DNA from: Cellulomonas sp. 73-145
GTDB lineage: Bacteria > Actinomycetota > Actinomycetes > Actinomycetales > Cellulomonadaceae
Length of the DNA: 64,000 bases
NCBI GenBank assembly: GCA_001898185.1
Contig: MKTI01000013.1
Coordinates: 1-64,000, forward strand
Reading direction: 5' to 3'
The position numbers and the translations under genes are program-made. The notes beneath the pieces were generated by a model, which searched no databases, was not told where the DNA came from, and saw only the letters and a program-made list of their open reading frames with translations. Each line of letters begins with the position of its first letter. Position 1 is the stretch's first letter. Shown one piece after another: positions 40,832-49,261 of this stretch.

Positions 40832-41761
40832 ATGAAGACGTTCACCCTGCCCGGCACGGACCTGACCGTGCCCAACGTCGTGCTCGGCCTGATGCGGATC
40901 GCCGACAAGTCGGACGAGGAGATCCGGGCGCTGCTGGCCGCCGCCCGCGACGCCGGCATCACGTTCCTCGACCACGCCGACGTGTACGGCACCCGCCTGC
41001 ACGAGTGCGAGGAGCGGTTCGCCCAGGCGATGCGGCTGACCCCCGCCGACCGGGACGAGCTGGTGATCCAGACCAAGGCGGGCATCGTCCGCGGTGCCGG
41101 TTTCGACTTCTCCTACGAGCACATCGTGGAGTCGGTGGACGGCTCGCTGGCAGCGCTGGGCACCGACCGCATCGACATCCTGCTGCTGCACCGGCCGGAC
41201 GCGCTGGTGGAGCCGGCGGAGGTGGCCCGGGCGTTCGACGACCTCGAGGCGGCCGGGAAGGTGCGCCACTTCGGGGTGTCCAACCACACGCCGGGGCAGA
41301 TCGAGCTGCTGCGCCGGTACGTCCGCCAGCCGCTGGTGGCCAACCAGCTGCAGCTGTCGCTGACGCACGCCGACATCGTCGCCCAGGGCGTGGCGATGAA
41401 CATGCGGGACGAGCAGCAGTCCGTGGACCGCAGCCTGGGCGTGCTGGACTACTGCCGGCTGAACGACATCACCGTGCAGGCGTGGTCGCCCTACCAGGCG
41501 GGCTTCTTCAAGGGGCCGTTCCTCGGCTCGGCGGAGTACCCCGAGCTCAACGCGGTGATCGACCGCCTCGCGGCGGAGCACGACGTGACGCCCACGGCGA
41601 TCGCGACGGCGTGGATCACCCGGCACCCGGCGCAGATGCAGGTGGTGCTGGGCACCACCCGACCGGACCGGGTGGCGGACGCCGCCGCCGGCTCGGACCT
41701 GCAGCTGAGCCGTGCGGAGTGGTACGAGCTGTTCACCGCGGCGGGGTACATCGTCCCCTGA
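40832..41761 (+). CDS. Aldo/keto reductase (YdhF-like subgroup)
   Basis: 309 residues, ATG 40832 with GGGAGAGA upstream. AKR tetrad: Asp in FLDHADVYG (Asp/Tyr), Lys in VIQTKAGI, His in ILLLHRPDAL. The FGVSNHTPGQIELL and VVLGTTRPDRVADAA motifs resemble E. coli YdhF. Likely NADPH-dependent; substrate unknown. It is co-transcribed with the preceding reductase. A 10-bp-stem hairpin follows at 41780-41814. Confidence 0.92.
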   Translation: MKTFTLPGTDLTVPNVVLGLMRIADKSDEEIRALLAAARDAGITFLDHADVYGTRLHECEERFAQAMRLTPADRDELVIQTKAGIVRGAGFDFSYEHIVESVDGSLAALGTDRIDILLLHRPDALVEPAEVARAFDDLEAAGKVRHFGVSNHTPGQIELLRRYVRQPLVANQLQLSLTHADIVAQGVAMNMRDEQQSVDRSLGVLDYCRLNDITVQAWSPYQAGFFKGPFLGSAEYPELNAVIDRLAAEHDVTPTAIATAWITRHPAQMQVVLGTTRPDRVADAAAGSDLQLSRAEWYELFTAAGYIVP

Positions 41762-41779
41762 GGCGCGTGACCGGCAGAG

Positions 41780-41814
41780 CCGAGCCCGGTCGGGTCCGTC
41801 CCGGCCGGGCTCGG
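41780..41814 (+). terminator. Hairpin after the aldo/keto reductase operon
   Basis: Stem CCGAGCCCGG (41780-41789) with its complement CCGGGCTCGG (41805-41814) and a 15-base loop. It starts 18 bases past the stop codon. No T-tract follows. Confidence 0.6.
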
Positions 41815-41978
41815 TCGCGCTCAGACCGGTGCAGGTCGGCGCGGTCGGCGGGCCGGGCACGGCCGCACCCGCGCGGCCGTGCCCGCACGGCGGCGCACCG
41901 GTGCGGCGGGCGGCGCAGGTCCGCCATGATGGCCGCGCGACGGTGCGCGCGCGCCGATGTCCCCTCGAGAGGTGCTCC

Positions 41979-44141
41979 GTGACCGTTCCCTCGCATCCCG
42001 CTCCCCCGGCGTGGACGGCGCTGCGCCGCGACGGCGTCGCCGTCGTGGTCGCCCACGAGGCGGGCGGGCTCCCCACGGTGCGGCACTGGGGCGCGGACCT
42101 CGGCACGCTGTCCGACGAGGACCTGGCCGGCATCGACGCGGCCACGTCCCGCCAGACTCCGCCCGGTGCGCTCGACGGCGCGTGGGGCCTCACCGTCCTG
42201 CCACAGGAGGGCGACGGCTGGCCCGGTCGCCCCGGGGTGCTGCTCACCCGCGACGGCGCGCCGCTCTTCCCGCGCTGGACCGTCCGGGCCGTCGATCGGG
42301 GCGTCGCCGTCGTCGAGGTCACCGCCGCCGCCGCGGAGAGCCTGCTGCTGCGCACGCGCATCGAGGTGGGCGCGGGCGGCCTCGTGCTGGTCGAGCACGC
42401 GCTGACCAACGACGGACCGGGCACCGTGGACGTCGCCTGGCTCGAGGCGACCCTTCCCGTGCCGCGGCGAGCCGACCACGTGACCACGTTCGCCGGCCGG
42501 TGGACCCGCGAGAAGGTGCCGCAGACCACGCCCATGCCGCGCGGCAGCACCACCCGCACCTCGCGCCGCGGGCGCGCCGGCCACGACTCCCCGTGGGCCA
42601 CGCTTGCCTCGACCGGCGCACCGCACGACCGCCACGGCGAGGTGTGGGCGGTGCACCTCGGCTGGAGCGCCGACGTCACGCACCGGGTCGACCGGCTGAC
42701 GGACCACACCACCCTGCTCGGCGCGGGCGAGCTGCTGCGTCCCGGCGAGGTCCGGCTGGCTCCCGGCGAGGAGTACCGCACGCCGGTCGCCTACTTCGCC
42801 TGGTCGGCCACGGGGCTGGACGGCGTCTCGGCTCGGTTCCACACCTGGCTGCGGGCCCGCCCACAGCACCCCCACTCGCCTCGGCCCCTCGTTCTCAACA
42901 CCTGGGAGGCGGTGTACTTCGACCACGACCCGGAGCGGCTGGCGGCGCTGGCCCGCCGCGCCGCGGAGGTCGGCGTCGAGCGGTTCGTGCTCGACGACGG
43001 GTGGTTCCACGACCGTCGGGACGACACCCGCGGCCTCGGCGACTGGGTGGTGGACCCGGCGGTGTGGCCACACGGGCTGGAGCCGCTCGCCGAGCTGGTG
43101 CACTCCCTCGGCATGCAGCTGGGCCTGTGGTTCGAGCCCGAGATGGTCAACCTCGACTCCGACCTGGCGCGCGCGCACCCGGAGTGGCTGCTGCACGCGC
43201 GGCCGCTCGCGGCGCCCGACGGCGTCTCGTGGCGCAACCAGCACGTGCTGGACCTCGCCGAGCCGGCGGCCTGGGAGCACGTCCACGGGCAGATCGACGC
43301 GCTGGTGAGCCGGCTCGGGATCGACTTCATCAAGTGGGACCACAACCGCGACCTCGTCGAACCGGTGCACGTCGGCCGGCCCGGCACGCACGCCCAGACG
43401 CTGGCCACGTACGCCCTGATCGCCCGGCTCAAGGCCGACCACCCCGGCCTCGAGATCGAGTCGTGCTCGTCCGGCGGCGCCCGCACCGACCTCGGCATCC
43501 TCGCCGTGACCGACCGGGTGTGGGCGTCGGACTCCAACGACCCCGTCGAGCGGCAGGACATCCAGCGCTGGACCCAGCTGCTGCTGCCGCCGGAGCTGGT
43601 GGGCGGCCACGTCGGACCGCCGACCGCGCACAGCTCCGGTCGCACCATCGACCTGCCGTACCGGCTCGCCACCGCGCTGATGGGCTCCGCCGGCCTCGAG
43701 TGGGACATCGCGGGGTGCGACGAGGCCGAGACGGCCGCTCTGCGGCGGTTCGCCGCCCTGTACACGGAGCTGCGGCCGCTGCTGCACACCGGCACGGCGG
43801 TGCACGCCGACCCGGTGGACCCGGCGCTGCGGATCACCGGCGTCGTAGCGGTGGACCAGGACGAGGCGGTGTTCACGGTCGCCACCGTGGCCGCCCTCGA
43901 GGAGGCGCTGCCCGAGCCCGTACGGCTGCCGGGCCTCGACCCCGAGCGCCGGTACCGCGTGCGGGTGCGCGACGAGATCGGTTCTCCTCAGGCGGGCTGG
44001 ATCATCCCGCCGTGGCTGTCCGCCGGACAGGTGCGCCTGCCCGGTCGGGTGCTGGGCGAGGTCGGCCTGCAGCTTCCGGTGCTGTGGCCGTTCCAGGCGC
44101 TGGTGCTGCACCTGACCGCCGAGGAGGTCCGGCCGGCCTGA
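41979..44141 (+). CDS. GH36 alpha-galactosidase
   Basis: 720 residues from GTG 41979 with CGAGAGG upstream. It has an N-terminal beta-sandwich, a central TIM barrel (VLNTWEAVYFDHD, ERFVLDDGWFHDRRDDTRGLGDW) with catalytic nucleophile Asp454 in FIKWDHNRD and acid/base Asp518 in WASDSNDPVERQ, and a C-terminal beta domain. Length and motifs fit tetrameric GH36 enzymes acting on melibiose and raffinose-type galactosides. It has no signal peptide and is cytosolic. A -10-like CATGAT lies at 41925-41930. No transporter or regulator is adjacent. Confidence 0.94.
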   Translation: MTVPSHPAPPAWTALRRDGVAVVVAHEAGGLPTVRHWGADLGTLSDEDLAGIDAATSRQTPPGALDGAWGLTVLPQEGDGWPGRPGVLLTRDGAPLFPRWTVRAVDRGVAVVEVTAAAAESLLLRTRIEVGAGGLVLVEHALTNDGPGTVDVAWLEATLPVPRRADHVTTFAGRWTREKVPQTTPMPRGSTTRTSRRGRAGHDSPWATLASTGAPHDRHGEVWAVHLGWSADVTHRVDRLTDHTTLLGAGELLRPGEVRLAPGEEYRTPVAYFAWSATGLDGVSARFHTWLRARPQHPHSPRPLVLNTWEAVYFDHDPERLAALARRAAEVGVERFVLDDGWFHDRRDDTRGLGDWVVDPAVWPHGLEPLAELVHSLGMQLGLWFEPEMVNLDSDLARAHPEWLLHARPLAAPDGVSWRNQHVLDLAEPAAWEHVHGQIDALVSRLGIDFIKWDHNRDLVEPVHVGRPGTHAQTLATYALIARLKADHPGLEIESCSSGGARTDLGILAVTDRVWASDSNDPVERQDIQRWTQLLLPPELVGGHVGPPTAHSSGRTIDLPYRLATALMGSAGLEWDIAGCDEAETAALRRFAALYTELRPLLHTGTAVHADPVDPALRITGVVAVDQDEAVFTVATVAALEEALPEPVRLPGLDPERRYRVRVRDEIGSPQAGWIIPPWLSAGQVRLPGRVLGEVGLQLPVLWPFQALVLHLTAEEVRPA

Positions 44142-44201
44142 CGGGCCGTTCCGGGCCGTTCCACCGCATACATCCCAGGACCCAGGTCCCGGAACGGAGG
44201 C

Positions 44202-44219
44202 GTGACGGGTTCTCGTCAC
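44202..44219. promoter_or_regulatory. Inverted repeat upstream of adhE, candidate operator
   Basis: GTGACG-GGTTCT-CGTCAC is a perfect 6-6-6 inverted repeat, with CACAAC continuing on the right. It resembles a Rex half-site (TCACAA), but the spacing between GTGA and TCAC is 10 rather than the usual 6. A redox regulator of adhE is plausible but unproven. Confidence 0.4.
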
Positions 44220-44354
44220 AACACCTGGGACGACCGTCAGGACCTTTGCCCCGCCGTCCGGCCGGACCGGCGCCCCTAGCGTCGAGATGTCGCCAAGACA
44301 GACCTCCAGCGTCGCAGGTCGACACCCATCGATACGACTAGGGGAGAACCACCG

Positions 44355-47108
44355 GTGCCATCCACCGAGAGCAGCCCGACCCCGCGCACCTCCAGCGCGC
44401 GGGACAAGAAGGTCGTCGAGACGCCCAAGGCAGCGGCCACCGCCGCGCCCGCCACCGACGACTCCGCCATCGTGGCGACGGTCGACCAGCTCGTCGCGAA
44501 CGCCACCAAGGCGCTGGCCGAGTACGCCACGTTCACCCAGGAGGACGTGGACCGCCTGGTGAAGAAGGGCGCGGTCGCCGCGCTCGACCAGCACGGCCAG
44601 CTCGCCAAGCTCGCGGTCGAGGAGACCGGGCGCGGCACGTTCGAGGACAAGGCCGTCAAGAACATCTTCGCGTGCGAGCACGTGACCAACTCGATGGCGT
44701 CGCTGAAGACGGTCGGCGTGATCAACGTGGACGAGATCCGCGGCATCACGGAGATCGCCGAGCCGGTCGGCGTCGTCGCCGGTCTGACCCCGGTGACCAA
44801 CCCGACCTCGACGGCCATCTTCAAGTCGCTGATCTCGCTGAAGACCCGCAACCCGATCATCTTCGCGTTCCACCCGAACGCGCAGAAGTCGTCGGTCGCC
44901 GCCGCCAAGATCGTGCGCGACGCCGCGATCGCCGCCGGTGCGCCCGAGCACTGCATCCAGTGGATCGAGACGCCGTCGCTCACCGCGACCAACGCCCTGA
45001 TGAACCACCCCGGCGTGGCCACCATCCTGGCGACCGGCGGCAACGCGATGGTCCGGGCCGCCTACTCGTGCGGCAAGCCGGCCCTCGGCGTCGGTGCGGG
45101 CAACGTCCCCGCCTACATCGAGAAGACGGCCAAGCTCAAGCGCGCCGTCAACGACGTGGTGCTGTCCAAGGCGTTCGACAACGGCATGATCTGCGCCTCC
45201 GAGCAGGCCGTGATCCTGGACGACGAGATCTACGACGCCGCCCTGGCCGAGTTCGCCGTGCTGCACGCCTACAAGGTGACGCCGGCCGAGAAGGCCAAGC
45301 TCGAGCAGTTCATCTTCGGCGTCGAGGCCGGCGGCGAGAACTGCGGCGGAGCGAAGCTCAACCCCGCCGTCGTGGGCAAGTCCCCGCAGTGGATCGCCGA
45401 GCAGGCCGGCTTCTCCGTCCCGCGGGACACCTCGATCATCCTGGCCGAGGTCTCCGGCGTCGGCCCGCACGAGCCGCTGACCCGCGAGAAGCTCGCCCCG
45501 GTCCTCGCGGTGCTGCGCGCCACCTCCACCGAGCAGGGCTTCCAGCTCGCCGAGCAGATGGTGGAGTTCGACGGCCTCGGCCACTCCGCCGCCATCCACA
45601 CGCAGGACGAGGCGCTGACCGTGGCCTACGGCTCGCGCGTCAAGGCGATCCGCGTCATCTGCAACGCGCCGTCGTCGCTCGGCGGCATCGGTGACATCTA
45701 CAACGCCTTCATCCCGTCGCTGACCCTGGGCTGCGGCTCGTACGGGCACAACTCCGTGTCCAACAACGTCTCGGCGATCAACCTGATCAACATCAAGCGC
45801 GTCGGGCGGAGGAACAACAACTTGCAGTGGTTCAAGGTCCCCGCGAAGACGTACTTCGAGCCGAACGCGGTCCGCTACCTCGCGGACATGGCGGGCATCG
45901 AGCGCGTCACCATCGTCACCGACTCGACGATGACCCAGCTCGGGTTCGTCGACAAGGTGATCGACGTGCTGCGCCGCCGGTCGAACAACGTCGCGCTGCA
46001 GATCATCGACCAGGTCGAGCCGGAGCCCTCCGTCAAGACCGTGCAGGCCGGTGCCGCGCAGATGCGCCACTTCCGCCCGGACACGATCATCGCCCTCGGC
46101 GGTGGCTCGCCCATGGACGCCGCCAAGGTGATGTGGCTGCTGTACGAGCACCCGGAGATCGTGTTCTCCGACCTCAAGCAGAAGTTCTTCGACGTCCGCA
46201 AGCGCGCGTTCAAGTTCCCGGTGCTCGGTGACCTGGCCAAGCTGGTCTGCATCCCGACCACGTCGGGCACCGGCGCCGAGGTGACGCCGTTCGCGGTGAT
46301 CACCGACACCGAGGCGAAGAAGAAGTACCCGCTCGCCGACTACGCGCTGACCCCGACCGTCGCGATCATCGACCCGGTGCTGACCTCGCGGATGCCCCGG
46401 TCCCTGGCCGCCGACTCCGGGTTCGACGCCCTGACGCACGCCACCGAGGCGTTCGTCGCGGTGTACGCGAACGACTTCACCGACGGCATGGCGCTGCAGG
46501 CGATCCGCCTGATCTTCGACAACCTGGCGCAGTCGGTGAACGGCGACCCGGCCGACCCGGCGACCAAGGACGCCCGGGAGAAGATGCACAACGCGGGCAC
46601 CATCGCCGGCATGGCGTTCGGCAACGCGTTCCTCGGCATCGTGCACGCGATGGCGCACGTCATCGGCTCGACGTACCACCTGGTGCACGGCCGGACCAAC
46701 GCCACGCTGCTGCCGCACGTCATCCGGTACAACGGCACCGTCCCGACCAAGCTGACCAGCTGGCCGAAGTACGAGAGCTACGTCGCACCGGAGCGGTTCC
46801 AGCAGATCGCGGCGATGCTCGGCCTGCCGGCCTCGACCCCCGCCGAGGGTGTCGAGTCCTACGCGATCGCCGTCGAGGCGCTCCGCGCCAAGGTCGGCAT
46901 CCCGGCGTCCTTCCAGGCGCAGGGCGTTGACGAGCAGGAGTTCATGTCCCGGCTCGACGAGGTGGCGATGGGTGCGTACGAGGACCAGTGCGCCCCGGCC
47001 AACCCGCGCATGCCGATGATCGAGGACATGAAGGACCTGATGACCGCGGCCTTCTACGGCACGTCGCTGGAGGACGTCCGGGGCCGCCGCGAGCAGGCCA
47101 GCGCCTGA
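44355..47108 (+). CDS. adhE: Bifunctional acetaldehyde/alcohol dehydrogenase AdhE
   Basis: 917 residues from GTG 44355 with GGGGAGAA upstream. The N-terminal CoA-acylating aldehyde dehydrogenase has catalytic Cys280 in MICASEQ and GVIAG-like PVGVVAGLTPVTNPT. After the linker VGRRNNNLQWFKVP comes an iron-dependent alcohol dehydrogenase with ALGGGSPMDAAK and metal-site region HAMAHVIGSTYHLVHG. It converts acetyl-CoA to ethanol, re-oxidising two NADH in fermentation; AdhE forms spirosomes. It has about 35 extra Ser/Thr/Ala residues at the N-terminus. It indicates facultative anaerobic metabolism. Confidence 0.97.
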   Translation: MPSTESSPTPRTSSARDKKVVETPKAAATAAPATDDSAIVATVDQLVANATKALAEYATFTQEDVDRLVKKGAVAALDQHGQLAKLAVEETGRGTFEDKAVKNIFACEHVTNSMASLKTVGVINVDEIRGITEIAEPVGVVAGLTPVTNPTSTAIFKSLISLKTRNPIIFAFHPNAQKSSVAAAKIVRDAAIAAGAPEHCIQWIETPSLTATNALMNHPGVATILATGGNAMVRAAYSCGKPALGVGAGNVPAYIEKTAKLKRAVNDVVLSKAFDNGMICASEQAVILDDEIYDAALAEFAVLHAYKVTPAEKAKLEQFIFGVEAGGENCGGAKLNPAVVGKSPQWIAEQAGFSVPRDTSIILAEVSGVGPHEPLTREKLAPVLAVLRATSTEQGFQLAEQMVEFDGLGHSAAIHTQDEALTVAYGSRVKAIRVICNAPSSLGGIGDIYNAFIPSLTLGCGSYGHNSVSNNVSAINLINIKRVGRRNNNLQWFKVPAKTYFEPNAVRYLADMAGIERVTIVTDSTMTQLGFVDKVIDVLRRRSNNVALQIIDQVEPEPSVKTVQAGAAQMRHFRPDTIIALGGGSPMDAAKVMWLLYEHPEIVFSDLKQKFFDVRKRAFKFPVLGDLAKLVCIPTTSGTGAEVTPFAVITDTEAKKKYPLADYALTPTVAIIDPVLTSRMPRSLAADSGFDALTHATEAFVAVYANDFTDGMALQAIRLIFDNLAQSVNGDPADPATKDAREKMHNAGTIAGMAFGNAFLGIVHAMAHVIGSTYHLVHGRTNATLLPHVIRYNGTVPTKLTSWPKYESYVAPERFQQIAAMLGLPASTPAEGVESYAIAVEALRAKVGIPASFQAQGVDEQEFMSRLDEVAMGAYEDQCAPANPRMPMIEDMKDLMTAAFYGTSLEDVRGRREQASA

Positions 47109-47142
47109 CCGACTCCCCGACGGTCGCCTGACCGCGCTCGCA

Positions 47143-47180
47143 CCGACGCCCCGCCCGGCACTGTCCGGACGGGGCGTCGG
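47143..47180 (+). terminator. Terminator after adhE
   Basis: An 11-bp perfect stem CCGACGCCCCG (47143-47153) pairs with CGGGGCGTCGG (47170-47180) across a 16-base loop. It lies 35 bases past the adhE stop. Confidence 0.75.
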
Positions 47181-47282
47181 CCGTCTGCCGGCGGGTGCGG
47201 CGCTCCCGCGCAGCGGGCAGGACGGGGGCCGCGCGGGCAGACTGGATGGTCCGACTGCTGACCACGCACACCTGGAGGGACC

Positions 47283-47792
47283 GTGAGACCCGTCGGCACC
47301 GCCCACCGCAGCACCCGCGCCACCGCCCTGACGGGGTTGGCGCTGGCCGGCACCCTGCTGCTCGGCACCGCCGCCTGCAGCACGGGCGACCTGAACAAGG
47401 CAGCCGCCTCGGCGACCTCGGCCGTCGCCGGAGCCAAGTCGGCGCTGGCGAGCGCCAAGCAGGCCGCCGACGACGCGGCCGCGAAGATCCAGCAGGCCAA
47501 GGACAGCCTGTCGTCCACCGACTCGGCCGCGCGCACGCAGGCGCAGACGGCGCTGACGGCGGCACAGAAGGCCGTCGACGAGGCCACCACCGCGCTGCAG
47601 CAGGCCGGGACGCAGGGCTCGGCGTCCGCGAAGGATGCGCTGGCCAAGGCGAAGACCGATCTCGCCGACGCGAAGAGCCAGCTCGACGCGGTCACGACGC
47701 AGGCGGGCGACAAGGGCAGCACGGCGCTCGACGCGGTCCGCAAGACGCTCGACGACCTCAGCTCGAAGATCGACCAGGCAGCGAAGGGCTGA
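47283..47792 (+). CDS. Small coiled-coil lipoprotein
   Basis: 169 residues from GTG 47283. It has a signal peptide with basic N-terminus (RSTRATALTGLALAGTLLLGTA) and lipobox TAAC. The mature protein is a continuous Ala/Lys/Asp/Gln-rich helix with heptad-like repeats (KSALASAKQAADDAAAKIQQAKDSL), reminiscent of surface helical lipoproteins and of Lpp-like or apolipoprotein-like repeats. The function is unknown. It lies between adhE's terminator and a short membrane peptide gene, on the same strand. Confidence 0.75.
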   Translation: MRPVGTAHRSTRATALTGLALAGTLLLGTAACSTGDLNKAAASATSAVAGAKSALASAKQAADDAAAKIQQAKDSLSSTDSAARTQAQTALTAAQKAVDEATTALQQAGTQGSASAKDALAKAKTDLADAKSQLDAVTTQAGDKGSTALDAVRKTLDDLSSKIDQAAKG

Positions 47793-47873
47793 CGCCACGC
47801 TCCCCCGGGTGGAATCGACCGTTCACCCGCGTGGCCCCTGGAAGTGTCTCGCGCACCTGCCGATGGTGAAGGT

Positions 47874-47999
47874 ATGACCATCCGCACCGACCCGAGCGGC
47901 CTTCCGCACCGCCGCGTGGCGTGGTGGGTCGTGTCCGCGTGGGGCTCGCTGGGGCTGCTGGTCGCCGGCGGGCTGATGGCGGCCGCCGGGGTCCGCTGA
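47874..47999 (+). CDS. Putative 41-residue single-pass membrane peptide
   Basis: Translation from ATG 47874 gives a polar N-terminus (MTIRTDPSGLPHRR) and one membrane helix (VAWWVVSAWGSLGLLVAGGLMAAAG), stop at 47997-47999. Nearly every codon ends in G or C, as in real genes here, which supports coding. GAAGG lies only one base before the ATG, so the ribosome site is poor. It precedes the DapC-like aminotransferase. No known family is recognised. Confidence 0.5.
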   Translation: MTIRTDPSGLPHRRVAWWVVSAWGSLGLLVAGGLMAAAGVR

Positions 48000-48034
48000 C
48001 CGTCCGGAGCGTCCGTCGGCCTATCCTCGCGGGC

Positions 48035-49258
48035 GTGCCCCCGCTGCCGCCCCGCTGGCGTTCCGTCGCCGCCGCCACCGGCCTGCTGGACCCGTCGGGA
48101 ACCGTGCGCTCGACGGTGTTCGCGGAGATGTCCGCACTGGCCGCACGCACCGGGGCGATCAACCTGGGGCAGGGCTTCCCCGATGTCGACGGACCGGCCT
48201 CGGTGGCGCGCGCCGCAGCGGACGCGATCGCGGCCGGCGCGAACCAGTACCCGCCCGGCACCGGCATCCCGGAGCTGCGGGCCGCCGTGGTGGACCACCA
48301 GCGCCGGCACTACGGGCTGGTGCCGGACGTGGACACCGAGGTGCTGGTGACCACGGGCGCGACCGAGGCGCTCACGGCGGCGGTGCTGGCGCTGACCGGA
48401 CCGGGGGACGAGGTGGTGACGCTCGACCCGTTCTACGACTCCTACGCGGCAGCGATCGCCCTGGCCGGCGCCACGCACGTGACCGTGCCGCTGGTCCCGG
48501 GGCCGGACGGCTTCCGGCTCGACGTCGCGGCCCTGGGCGCGGCGGTCAACGACCGCACCCGGCTGATCCTGCTGAACACGCCGCACAACCCGACCGGCAC
48601 GGTGCTGACCCGCGACGAGCTGACGGCGGTGGCTGACGCGGCGGTCCGGCACGACGCCCTGGTCCTGACCGACGAGGTGTACGAGCACCTGGTGTACGAC
48701 GACGCGGTGCACATCCCCGTCGCCACGCTGCCGGGGATGGCCGAGCGGACCCTCACCGTGTCGTCGGCGGGCAAGACGTTGTCGTTCACCGGCTGGAAGA
48801 TCGGCTGGGTGACGGGTCCGGCGGAGCTGGTGACGGCCGTCCGCACCGTCAAGCAGTTCCTCACGTACGTGTCCGGCGCGCCCTTCCAGCCGGCGGTGGC
48901 GTTCGCCCTGACCGACCCCGGCGTCGAGGAGTGGGTGCGGGAGCTGGCGACGTCGCTGGCACGACGGCGGGACCTGCTCTGCGCCGGCCTGCGCACCGCG
49001 GGGTTCGACGTGGTGGTGCCGCGCGGCACCTACTTCGTGCTGGCGGACGCCGCACCGCTCGGGTACGACGACGGCACGAGGCTGTGCCGGGAGCTGCCCG
49101 CCCTGACGGGGGTGGTGGGCGTGCCCGTCGGCGCGTTCACCCACGCCGGGTCGGCCACCGAGCGCCGGCTGCGCTCCTGGGTGCGGTTCACCTACGTCAA
49201 GCGGACCGAGGTGCTCGAGCAGGCTGCCGAGCGGCTCGCGGGGCTCGCGCGGGGCTGA
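48035..49258 (+). CDS. dapC: Aminotransferase similar to N-succinyldiaminopimelate aminotransferase DapC
   Basis: 407 residues from GTG 48035, which lies 7 bases after a -10 TATCCT (48022-48027), implying a leaderless mRNA. It is a class I/II PLP aminotransferase: INLGQGFPDVDGP, ANQYPPGTGIPELR, NTPHNPTGTVL, LTDEVYEHLVYDD, with the PLP lysine in SSAGKTLSFTGWKIGW. It strongly resembles mycobacterial DapC (Rv0858c), which acts in lysine/diaminopimelate synthesis. Kynurenine or methionine aminotransferases are close relatives, so the substrate is not certain. Confidence 0.8.
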   Translation: MPPLPPRWRSVAAATGLLDPSGTVRSTVFAEMSALAARTGAINLGQGFPDVDGPASVARAAADAIAAGANQYPPGTGIPELRAAVVDHQRRHYGLVPDVDTEVLVTTGATEALTAAVLALTGPGDEVVTLDPFYDSYAAAIALAGATHVTVPLVPGPDGFRLDVAALGAAVNDRTRLILLNTPHNPTGTVLTRDELTAVADAAVRHDALVLTDEVYEHLVYDDAVHIPVATLPGMAERTLTVSSAGKTLSFTGWKIGWVTGPAELVTAVRTVKQFLTYVSGAPFQPAVAFALTDPGVEEWVRELATSLARRRDLLCAGLRTAGFDVVVPRGTYFVLADAAPLGYDDGTRLCRELPALTGVVGVPVGAFTHAGSATERRLRSWVRFTYVKRTEVLEQAAERLAGLARG

Positions 49259-49261
49259 CGG

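Noticed and set aside
44142..44162. Direct repeat GGGCCGTTCC twice after the alpha-galactosidase
   Set aside because: Only two short adjacent copies with no associated element; chance is sufficient at this GC content.
41733..47798. 2021-residue leftward frame opposite alpha-galactosidase and adhE
   Set aside because: It is a shadow of strongly GC3-biased genes on the other strand; the translation is low-complexity with no domain, while the plus strand has two full-length enzymes.
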